From an uncultured Collinsella sp. (lineage in GTDB: Bacteria > Actinomycetota > Coriobacteriia > Coriobacteriales > Coriobacteriaceae): a stretch of DNA of 5,155 nt. Of the stretch, positions 1 to 5,047 are shown in pieces. The translations under genes and the position numbers were made by a program. Every line of letters starts with the position of its first letter. The first letter of the stretch is position 1. The notes under the pieces were generated by a model. The model was not told the origin of the DNA, did no database searches, and saw nothing but the letters and a program-made list of their open reading frames with translations. The DNA is taken from NCBI GenBank assembly GCA_902494585.1, contig CABUUD010000120.1:1-5155 (forward strand), read 5' to 3'.

Positions 1-62
1 ACCCCACCAGCAACACCCAACCGCCAACGCAAAGGCGGCGTCATATCCCCAGCACGACCCAA
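1..62 (-). CDS. Possible 5' end of a minus-strand gene (partial, unrecognised)
   Basis: An open frame on the minus strand runs off the left edge. The start I favour is a TTG at 60-62, because an AGGGG ribosome-binding-like sequence (69-73) lies 6 nt upstream of it. An in-frame ATG at 42-44 (start of MTPPLRWRLGVAGG) has a GGGG only about 2 nt upstream, which is too close. An in-frame stop sits shortly upstream of the TTG, so the gene would begin here. The short visible N-terminus is basic then hydrophobic, which could suit a membrane or secreted protein, but about 20 codons cannot establish this. It lies downstream of the ileS terminator, so it would need its own promoter; TATAAG at 115-120 (minus) is a possible -10 without a good -35. 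No function is assigned. Confidence 0.27.
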   Translation of the reverse strand, partial: MGRAGDMTPPLRWRLGVAGG

Positions 63-175
63 ATCAATCCCCTACCCTCAAGAACATCGAATTCCGTTTA
101 ACGCAATTAACCATCTTATATTGCCACACGCAGAGCGCACGACATATTCGCTAACGCCAGATAAATAACCAGCAT

Positions 176-214
176 AAAAAGAAAGCGGCATTCCGAAAAA
201 CAGAATGCCGCTTT
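176..214 (-). terminator. Intrinsic terminator of ileS (hairpin also readable on plus strand)
   Basis: A 12-bp perfect inverted repeat, AAAGCGGCATTC (182-193) and GAATGCCGCTTT (203-214), encloses a 9-nt loop. Read on the minus strand, the stem runs into TTTCTTTTT (184 down to 176), a good U-tract. It begins 70 nt past the ileS stop codon, so it is the likely end of the ileS transcript. The plus strand also has a short T-run after the stem (GCTTTTATT), so the hairpin could work in both directions. Confidence 0.87.
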
Positions 215-284
215 TATTCAGCGGAGCAAATGGGCCGAAGGCGTCCAAATTCTCCCAATAACTAAAATGCCGAGTTACCGTGCC

Positions 285-3086
285 TTAAAGGGCATTCGCG
301 CAGCGCTTGCAGATATGCGCGTGACCGTTGTACTCGCCGACGGTGGTGCGGTAGTTCCAGCAACGGTCGCAGCACTCACCCTCGGCAGCCTCGATGGCAA
401 CGGAGAGCTCCTCGCCCTGAGTCAGCTCAACATCGGAGACGATGTAGAACTCGGCCAGGTCGACGGCCTTGTCGCCGGTCAGCAGCGCATACATCTCGGC
501 GGGAACGACCGCCTTGACGCGGACCTGCTGGCTCTTAGTGAAGGTGCCGGCGGAACGGGCATCCTCAAGGGCCTTGGTCACGGCGCTACGGAGCTCGAGC
601 GAAGCCTCGAGCACGCCCTCAAACTCATTGGCCTCGTCGACCGTGATGGGCGACTTGTACCAATCGAGCAGCGCAGCGTACTTCTGGTGATCGACGCAGC
701 CGGCGGGCGCATATGCCATGGCCTCGTCAACCGTGTAGGACAGGATCGGCTGCAGATCGCGCATGAGCATCGAGAAGAGCTCGGCGAGCACGGTCTGGGC
801 GCTGCGGCGCTTGAGCGAGCCGGGCTTTTCGCAGTACAGACGGTCCTTCAGGGCGTCGAGGTAAACGTTGGAAAGCTCGGTAACAACAAAGTCGTAGAGC
901 GCACGGTAGGCGCGCGGGAACTCGTAGCTGGCGTAGGCATCGTCGACCTCGGCCTGGACCTGGGTCAGGCGGGCAACCATGAGCTTGTCGAGCGGCAGCA
1001 GGTCGGCAAAGGCGACGCCGTCGGTCTCGGGCTCAAACTGACCCTCGAGCTCGGAGAGCAGGAAGCGCAGCGTGTTGCGGAAACGACGGTATGCATCGGA
1101 CGTACGGGCAAGAATCTCGTGGTCGATGGACACGTCGGAGCTGGTGTCGACGGAGGCAACCCACAGGCGGATGATGTCGGCACCCATCTCGTCGCAGACC
1201 TTATTGGGGTCGATGACGTTGCCGAGCGACTTGGACATCTTGCGGCCCTGGCCGTCGAGGGTGAAGCCCTGCGAGACGACTGCCTTGTACGGAGCGTGGC
1301 CGTTGGCACCCACCGAGGTCAGCAGCGAGCTCTGGAACCAACCGCGGTGCTGGTCGGAGCCCTCGAGATACACGTCAGCCGGGTACTCAAGCTCGGGGCG
1401 ATACTCGCAGACGGCCTTCCAAGACACGCCGGAGTCCCACCACACGTCGAGAATGTCCTTATCGGCCTTGAGGTGATGGCCGCCGCACTTGGGGCAGACG
1501 CAAGCCTCGCCCAGGTAGCTCTCGGGAGCGTCGGTGAACCAGGCGTCGGAGCCCTTCTCGTGGAAGAGCTTGATAACGGCGTCGAGCGTGGCGTCGTTCA
1601 TGACCTTCTCGCCGCAGTCGGCGCAGGTGTAGCTGGGGATAGGCACGCCCCAGTTGCGCTGACGGCTGATGCACCAGTCGGGACGCTGCTCGACCATGGC
1701 GCCGATGCGGTTTGCCGCGTGGGCCGGATACCACTTGACGTTCTCGCGGACCTCTTTGCCAGCCTGCTCGCGCAAGCCGGTCTTGTCCATCGAGACAAAC
1801 CACTGGTCGGTAGCACGGAAGAGCACCGGGTGCTTGCAGCGCCAGCAGTGCGGATAGCTGTGGGTGATCTTCTTCTCAAGGACCAGGGTGCCGCGCTCGC
1901 GCAGGAACTCGATGATGTGCGGGTTGGCCTCATCGGTATCCATACCGCTGAAGGGGCCACCGGTGCCAAACTCCTCACCGGTGTAGAACTTGCCGTCGTC
2001 ATCGACCGGCATGCAGATGTCGGTGATGCCCTCCTTGAGGCAGGCAAAGTAGTCGTCGACGCCGTGGCCGGGCGAGTTGTGGACGATACCGGTACCGTCA
2101 TCGACACCGACGTAATCGGCCAGCAGCGCCACGCCCTCAACACCGTCAAAGATCGGCTGCTTGTAGTGGATGTGGTGGAAGGTCTCGGCAGGAACCACGT
2201 AGGGCTTGCCGTCGACCATAACCGGGGTGTACTCCCAGCCAAACTCCTCGCAGCACTTGGGAGCCAGGTCCTCGAGCATGACCTCGGCACGACCCTCGTG
2301 CTCAACGGCAACATAGGCGGCGCCGGGCTTAAGGGAAACGGCCTGGTCGGAGGGGATGGTCCACGGCGTGGTCGTCCAGATGATAAAGTCGACCGGGCCG
2401 TCGAAGTTCTCGAGGCCGGCGGGCTTGGAAGTCATCTCGAAGCGCACGAAAATGGAGGGGCTCGTCTCGTCAGAGTACTCAATCTCGGCCTCGGCGAGTG
2501 CGGTGTGGCAGTGCTTGCACCAGTGGACGGGCTTGTGGCCGCGATAGATCATGCCCTTGTCGAACATAGCCTTGAAGACCTCGATGTCGGCGGCGTCATG
2601 CTGGTGATAGAGCGTCAGATACGGGTTGTCCCAATCGCCGAGCACGCCCAGGCGACGGAAGCCGGCCTTCTGCAGCTCGATGTTCTCGACAGCGAACTTA
2701 TTGCAAAGCTCGCGGATCTTAGCCGTGGAGGTCTGGTTGAACTTCTCGGTGCCGAGCTTCTCCTCGACCTTGTGCTCAATCGGCTGACCGTGGCAGTCCC
2801 AACCGGGGACATAGGGAACCTCATAGCCCTGCATCATCCAGTAGCGGTTGATCATGTCCTTGGAGATCTTGTTCATGGCATGGCCGATGTGGATCGGGCC
2901 GTTGGCGTACGGAGGGCCGTCGTGCAGCACGAACTTCTTATGCCCCTCGTTCTTCTTTAGAACTTGCTCGTAGACCTTGTTGTCCTGCCAGTCCTTGAGT
3001 CGCTTGGGCTCGGACTTGGAAAGACCGGCACGCATGGGAAATCCGGTTTTGGGCAGATTCATCGTCTGCTTGTACTCGTTTGCCAC
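285..3086 (-). CDS. ileS: Isoleucine--tRNA ligase (IleRS, type 1, 933 aa)
   Basis: This cytoplasmic class I aminoacyl-tRNA synthetase charges tRNA-Ile with isoleucine and hydrolyses mischarged Val-tRNA-Ile. In order the protein shows the conserved N-terminus (LPKTGFPMRA, residues 11-20), the HIGH ATP-binding motif in GPIHIGH (63-69), the CP1 editing domain with WTTTPWTIPS (237-246) and GTGIVHNSPGHGVDDY (331-346), the DWCISRQRNWG motif (470-480), GSDQHRGWF (577-585), the KMSKS loop (616-620), a helical anticodon-binding domain (about 680-850), and a C-terminal zinc knuckle (C906/C909 and C926/C929). Two further cysteine sets, C190/C193 with C414/C417 and C488/C491 with C531/C534, look like zinc sites in the catalytic/CP region. 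The length matches the usual 930-940 aa. I chose the GTG at 3084-3086 because AAAGGGG lies 4 nt upstream and the N-terminus aligns from residue 1 with known IleRS proteins. The open frame extends 15 codons further but lacks a ribosome binding site there. Single gene behind a T-box leader. Confidence 0.98.
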   Translation of the reverse strand: MANEYKQTMNLPKTGFPMRAGLSKSEPKRLKDWQDNKVYEQVLKKNEGHKKFVLHDGPPYANGPIHIGHAMNKISKDMINRYWMMQGYEVPYVPGWDCHGQPIEHKVEEKLGTEKFNQTSTAKIRELCNKFAVENIELQKAGFRRLGVLGDWDNPYLTLYHQHDAADIEVFKAMFDKGMIYRGHKPVHWCKHCHTALAEAEIEYSDETSPSIFVRFEMTSKPAGLENFDGPVDFIIWTTTPWTIPSDQAVSLKPGAAYVAVEHEGRAEVMLEDLAPKCCEEFGWEYTPVMVDGKPYVVPAETFHHIHYKQPIFDGVEGVALLADYVGVDDGTGIVHNSPGHGVDDYFACLKEGITDICMPVDDDGKFYTGEEFGTGGPFSGMDTDEANPHIIEFLRERGTLVLEKKITHSYPHCWRCKHPVLFRATDQWFVSMDKTGLREQAGKEVRENVKWYPAHAANRIGAMVEQRPDWCISRQRNWGVPIPSYTCADCGEKVMNDATLDAVIKLFHEKGSDAWFTDAPESYLGEACVCPKCGGHHLKADKDILDVWWDSGVSWKAVCEYRPELEYPADVYLEGSDQHRGWFQSSLLTSVGANGHAPYKAVVSQGFTLDGQGRKMSKSLGNVIDPNKVCDEMGADIIRLWVASVDTSSDVSIDHEILARTSDAYRRFRNTLRFLLSELEGQFEPETDGVAFADLLPLDKLMVARLTQVQAEVDDAYASYEFPRAYRALYDFVVTELSNVYLDALKDRLYCEKPGSLKRRSAQTVLAELFSMLMRDLQPILSYTVDEAMAYAPAGCVDHQKYAALLDWYKSPITVDEANEFEGVLEASLELRSAVTKALEDARSAGTFTKSQQVRVKAVVPAEMYALLTGDKAVDLAEFYIVSDVELTQGEELSVAIEAAEGECCDRCWNYRTTVGEYNGHAHICKRCANAL

Positions 3087-3090
3087 GGTA

Positions 3091-3097
3091 CCCCTTT
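3091..3097 (-). promoter_or_regulatory. ileS ribosome binding site
   Basis: On the minus strand AAAGGGG is followed by TACC and then the GTG start codon at 3086-3084. This site decides the start in favour of GTG over the longer open frame and over the in-frame ATG at 3060-3062 (codon 9), which has no comparable purine tract. An out-of-frame ATG (3098-3100) precedes it and is not used for ileS. Confidence 0.85.
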
Positions 3098-3129
3098 CAT
3101 GTCGTGGGCGCGCACGCCCTCTGGGCACC

Positions 3130-3166
3130 AAAAAAGCGCCCGTCCCTACAAGCTGGGACGAAGCGC
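3130..3166 (-). terminator. T-box-controlled intrinsic terminator upstream of ileS
   Basis: On the minus strand GCGC-TT-CGTCCC (3166-3155) pairs with GGGACG-G-GCGC (3146-3136) around an 8-nt loop, giving ten Watson-Crick pairs, one G-U pair and one bulged U. Six T residues follow (3135-3130). The CGTCCC 5' arm and the U-run are typical of T-box terminators. It forms when tRNA-Ile is charged and cannot stabilise the overlapping antiterminator. Confidence 0.93.
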
Positions 3167-3216
3167 CATAAAACAGGCAGTCTGCCCGTAAAAGCTCTTC
3201 GCTTAACCACCCAGCT
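3151..3216 (-). promoter_or_regulatory. T-box antiterminator (T-box sequence, helices A1 and A2)
   Basis: On the minus strand AGCTGGG (3216-3210) pairs perfectly with CCCAGCT (3157-3151) to form helix A1. The 7-nt bulge TGGTTAA (3209-3203) follows; its TGGT is complementary to the ACCA 3' end of tRNA-Ile, whose discriminator base is A. Helix A2 is GCGAAG (3202-3197) with CTTCGT (3163-3158), beginning with a G-U pair as in canonical T-boxes. The strand between them folds into a small ACGGGCA/TGCCTGT hairpin. The 3' strands of A1 and A2 are the same bases that form the 5' arm and loop of the terminator, so the two folds exclude each other. Confidence 0.88.
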
Positions 3217-3491
3217 TAGATGCCCTCGCCCGCGTATTCGCGCGCTCGCATCCGTTACTCGGCTGGCCTGTATCGACGGCCATCTCGGCGATGTCTACTA
3301 AGACGAACCTGCGCGGCACGTCCGTTGGGATCGCAGCTCCGGGGTGATTTTCATCGGTCGCATGCACGGGTTCTCAGCGCTCCCCGCTCTCTGTGGCATG
3401 CGGACGGCCGACTACTCGTCCCCATCAACGCTTATGCGGAGTATGCTAGCACGTTCCACGCCGACGAAAAACCCTCAACACTGGTTTTATA

Positions 3492-3559
3492 CGTTCGAAA
3501 TTTCTCGCGGCTGTGGACCTTCTCTTGGAGCAAAATACCTGAAAGCACTTTATCGAACG
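3492..3559. repeat. Separated inverted repeat CGTTCGA / TCGAACG in the dehydrogenase leader
   Basis: CGTTCGA at 3492-3498 is the exact reverse complement of TCGAACG at 3553-3559. Allowing one bulged A, the pairing extends by two more A-T pairs (CGTTCGAAA with TTTATCGAACG). The downstream copy ends one base before the AAGAAGG ribosome binding site, and the upstream copy abuts the -10-like TTTTATAC. It could be a paired operator or an mRNA stem near the ribosome binding site, or a chance match; 7 bp separated by 54 nt is weak evidence. Confidence 0.3.
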
Positions 3560-3560
3560 A

Positions 3561-3567
3561 AAGAAGG
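3561..3567 (+). promoter_or_regulatory. Ribosome binding site of the dehydrogenase gene
   Basis: AAGAAGG lies 5 nt upstream of the ATG at 3573. This supports that ATG over the in-frame ATG five codons later (3588), which has no purine-rich tract at proper distance. Confidence 0.8.
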
Positions 3568-3572
3568 TTGCT

Positions 3573-4655
3573 ATGCGCACGATTGGAATGAGCGACTACA
3601 CCGTTGGCGAGGATTGCTTTGACGAGCTGCCCACCGCACTGGCGGAGTACGGAGCGACCAAGGTCGCGATCATCGGTGGCAAGCGGGCACTGGCCGCAGC
3701 ACTTCCCGGTATCGAAGCTGCGCTAGCGGGTACCGACGTCGAGATTCTGGAGACGCGCGTCTACGGCACCAACAGTACGCGCGCCAATATCGCCAAGGTC
3801 GTAAACTCCCCCGCCTGCCAGGAAGCCGACGTGCTCATTGCTTGCGGCGGCGGCAAGGCGCTCGACACCGTGAAGACCGCAGCCATCGAGCTCAAGAAGA
3901 TCGTCTTTACGGTGCCGACGATTTGCTCCAACTGCTCCGCTGCGACCGCCATTGCCGTCGTGTACAACGACGATGGCTCGCTCGAGGGCTATTCGTACCC
4001 CAACCGACCGGCGCACATCTTCATCAACCCCAAGATCATCGCCAAGGCACCGGCAGAGTACTTCTGGGCCGGCGTGGGCGATGCCCTGTCCAAACAGCCC
4101 GAGGTCGAGTACGCCACGAGCGCCGGCAACCTGGAGCACACGGCAGGCCTTGGCTTGGCACTCGCCCACACCTGCTCCGAGCCGCTGTTCACCTACGGCG
4201 TTCAGGGTCTTGAGGACGTGCACCAGAATCTGTCAAGCGAGGCCGTCAAGCAGATCGCGCTCGATATCGTGGTCAACACGGGCTACGTCTCCAACCTGAC
4301 CAACCAAAACGATTACTACTACAACTCGAGCGTGGCGCATGCGTTCTACAACGCCACGTGCAGCATTCCGCGCGAGGGCTCCTATCTGCATGGCGAGGTC
4401 GTGAGCTTGGGCGTGCTGGTGCTGTTTGCCTATACGGGCGATACCGAGAACCTTGAGCGCTACGCTACCTTTAACAAACAGATGGGCCTGCCCGTGACGC
4501 TTGAGCAGATCGGGCTTTCCGAGGCCGACATCCCTGCCCTGTGCGAATACGCACACGCCACCAACGAGTGGAAGCAGGGCAACCCGGAGCCCTTCACCGA
4601 CGAAAAGTTCGCCGCCGCCATCAAGGCCGCCAACGCCTACGGCCGCACGCTCTAG
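3573..4655 (+). CDS. Iron/zinc-containing alcohol dehydrogenase-family oxidoreductase (GldA / HcxA-like, 360 aa)
   Basis: A soluble NAD(P)-dependent dehydrogenase of the metal-dependent alcohol dehydrogenase family, which includes glycerol dehydrogenase. The N-terminal nucleotide-binding half has a Rossmann-like strand KVAIIGGKRA (30-39) and the family signature GGGKALDTVK (92-101). VPTICSNCSAATAIAVVYNDDG (114-135) follows. The metal ligands expected for the family are present: D170 in VGDALSK, H256 in VAHAFYN and H273 in YLHGEVV. At 360 aa it matches the family. The CSA-T-VVYNDDG stretch and the lack of typical long-chain alcohol dehydrogenase features place it nearer glycerol dehydrogenase and the E. 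coli YbdH/HcxA (hydroxycarboxylate reductase) branch than ethanol or butanol dehydrogenases; that placement is from memory. The substrate is not deducible, so I give no gene symbol. It is transcribed alone, divergently from ileS, and ends 9 nt before a strong terminator, so it is probably monocistronic. Confidence 0.92.
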   Translation: MRTIGMSDYTVGEDCFDELPTALAEYGATKVAIIGGKRALAAALPGIEAALAGTDVEILETRVYGTNSTRANIAKVVNSPACQEADVLIACGGGKALDTVKTAAIELKKIVFTVPTICSNCSAATAIAVVYNDDGSLEGYSYPNRPAHIFINPKIIAKAPAEYFWAGVGDALSKQPEVEYATSAGNLEHTAGLGLALAHTCSEPLFTYGVQGLEDVHQNLSSEAVKQIALDIVVNTGYVSNLTNQNDYYYNSSVAHAFYNATCSIPREGSYLHGEVVSLGVLVLFAYTGDTENLERYATFNKQMGLPVTLEQIGLSEADIPALCEYAHATNEWKQGNPEPFTDEKFAAAIKAANAYGRTL

Positions 4656-4664
4656 GCCTAACCC

Positions 4665-4707
4665 AAAACCACCACAAAGGGGACAAGCACCTTTGTGGTG
4701 GTTTTTT
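4665..4707 (+). terminator. Strong intrinsic terminator of the dehydrogenase gene
   Basis: A perfect 16-bp stem pairs AAAACCACCACAAAGG (4665-4680) with CCTTTGTGGTGGTTTT (4690-4705) around the 9-nt loop GGACAAGCA, with T residues running through 4707. It starts 9 nt after the stop codon. The minus strand also reads a stem ending in TTTT, so it may act on both strands. The unusually long perfect stem and the CCACCACAAAGG arms look more like a dispersed palindromic element recruited as terminator than a minimal terminator; this is an inference. Confidence 0.93.
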
Positions 4708-4732
4708 ATTGCTCCAACATTCAGTTCGCACT

Positions 4733-4778
4733 CGAACCCGATTCTATACGAGAAAGGGTCCGGGTACGTTTTTTGTTT
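4733..4778 (+). terminator. Second terminator-like hairpin
   Basis: CGAACCCG (4733-4740) pairs with CGGGTACG (4761-4768) with one A-A mismatch. The interior can form TTCT/AGAA around ATACG. It is followed directly by TTTTTTGTTT (4769-4778). The long interior makes it weaker than the hairpin at 4665, but the T-run is excellent. It lies 25 nt past the first terminator, so it most likely acts as a back-up for the dehydrogenase transcript. Confidence 0.62.
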
Positions 4779-4830
4779 ATCGGTAATTCTGCGGAAGGAC
4801 CACTCGGAACGGTAAACAGAAACGAACAGA

Positions 4831-4870
4831 GGCAGAGTACCATCGTGGTGATGGTATCCTGCCTTTTGCT
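4831..4870 (+). terminator. Third terminator-like hairpin (possibly bidirectional)
   Basis: GGCAGAGTACCATC (4831-4844) pairs with GATGGTATCCTGCC (4850-4863) around GTGGT. This makes 14 positions with one A-C mismatch and one G-U pair, followed by TTTTGCTTT on the plus strand. The minus strand after the hairpin is U-rich but interrupted (TCTGTTCGTTTCTGTTT). It may therefore serve the dehydrogenase as a last stop, the converging minus-strand gene, or an unrecognised short transcript between 4779 and 4831. Confidence 0.68.
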
Positions 4871-4879
4871 TTGCGGAAC

Positions 4880-5033
4880 CAAGGTCGCTTTATGCGAACT
4901 TGATCGCCACTTATATGGCGCATTGATGGCAATTACTGCGTACGTGCGTACCGGGAGCCTGTACACCTCTGGCAAGGCGTAACACGCTAGACTTTGTTCC
5001 AAAGTCCGTGTGCTAAGGGGGCAGGGCCCTTAG
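4880..5033. other. Gene-free stretch with five consecutive stem-loops
   Basis: Between the third terminator and the right-edge gene there is no convincing coding sequence, but inverted repeats follow each other closely. They are CAAGGTCGC/GCGAACTTG (4880-4902, one mismatch), CGCCA/TGGCG (4905-4920), GTACG/CGTAC (4940-4951), ACACG+GACTTTG/CAAAGTC+CGTGT (4982-5011, with a 3-nt CTA bulge and TTC loop) and CTAAGGG/CCCTTAG (5013-5033). The last two are only one base apart. None has a T-run on either strand. Possibilities are a structured non-coding RNA, the end of a mobile element, or untranslated 3' sequence of the minus-strand gene. I do not recognise a known RNA family. Confidence 0.45.
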
Positions 5034-5047
5034 AATTCCTGACGCTC

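Larger units (their letters stand above)
3130..3426 (-). promoter_or_regulatory. T-box riboswitch (ileS leader, Ile-specific, transcription attenuation)
   Basis: This minus-strand leader senses uncharged tRNA-Ile. Stem I starts with GATGGGG (3426-3420) and closes with CCCC (3344-3341). Its internal helices are TCGG/CCGA and CGCATG/CATGCG. The specifier loop carries the expected loop-E halves, AGTA on the 5' side and GAA on the 3' side, and the specifier triplet ATC (3348-3346) followed by A, which reads isoleucine. The distal part holds AGAGAGC and GCTGAGAA, matching the AG-bulge and terminal-loop pair that stacks on the tRNA elbow. Stem III is GATGC (3252-3248) with GCATC (3223-3219), containing an inner CGCG/CGCG helix. 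Then come an antiterminator (3216-3151) and a competing terminator (3166-3130). The terminator ends 43 nt before the ileS GTG. The specifier, the family-typical Stem I motifs and the downstream ileS agree. What is unusual is the antiterminator bulge, UGGUUAA instead of UGGNACC. Confidence 0.93.
3427..3572. other. Divergent promoter region between ileS leader and dehydrogenase gene
   Basis: About 145 bases separate the T-box Stem I from the dehydrogenase start codon and must hold both promoters. For the minus strand, TGCTAGCATACT contains an extended -10-like TGnTAGCAT (hexamer 3443-3448), which would start transcription just before Stem I; its -35 (TTTTTC, 3466-3471) is poor. The alternative CATACT (3440-3445) with TTCGTC (3463-3468) has 17-bp spacing. 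Another minus-strand candidate is TATAAA (3486-3491), whose start would lie about 50 nt further upstream. For the plus strand, TTTTATACG at 3485-3493 is the best -10-like stretch, with no convincing -35. I cannot choose firmly among these. Confidence 0.4.

Noticed and set aside
1..180. Open stretch on the plus strand at the left edge as the 3' end of a gene
   Set aside because: Frames 1 and 2 are open for 49-54 codons, but their translations are Pro/Thr/Gln-rich and unlike a protein C-terminus, and the base composition turns AT-rich as in a spacer.
267..2960. An 897-codon open frame on the plus strand, antisense to ileS
   Set aside because: It lies opposite an unmistakable IleRS reading frame. 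Strong third-position G/C bias removes stop codons from the complementary frame. Its translation is low-complexity (Val/Leu/Gly/Asp-rich) with no recognisable domain, and no ribosome binding site precedes its ATG.
3087..3131. Longer ileS product starting 15 codons upstream of the GTG
   Set aside because: The extra residues (MVPRGRARPRHERGT) do not resemble an IleRS N-terminus, lie between the T-box terminator and the AAAGGGG site, and have no ribosome binding site of their own.
3220..3622. Open frames of 92 and 123 codons on the plus strand across the leader region
   Set aside because: They overlap the T-box structure and the start of the dehydrogenase gene, have arginine/serine-rich translations and lack ribosome binding sites.
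4717..4745. tRNA T-loop-like sequence GGGTTCGAG on the minus strand, considered as a tRNA or attachment-site remnant
   Set aside because: The flanking bases do not form a T-stem, and no acceptor or anticodon arm can be drawn upstream. It is better explained as part of the hairpin at 4733-4768.
4785..4870. GCGGAAGGACC and nearby GGTAAACAG, considered as a small signal recognition particle RNA
   Set aside because: The conserved loop and asymmetric bulge of SRP RNA are missing and the flanks do not form the long hairpin. The resemblance is limited to a short purine-rich stretch.
4695..5002. Overlapping open frames of 95 (plus) and 93 (minus) codons between the dehydrogenase and the right-edge gene
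   Set aside because: The plus frame starts inside a terminator stem. Both run through other hairpins, have no ribosome binding site, and show no GC-biased codon use like the neighbouring genes.
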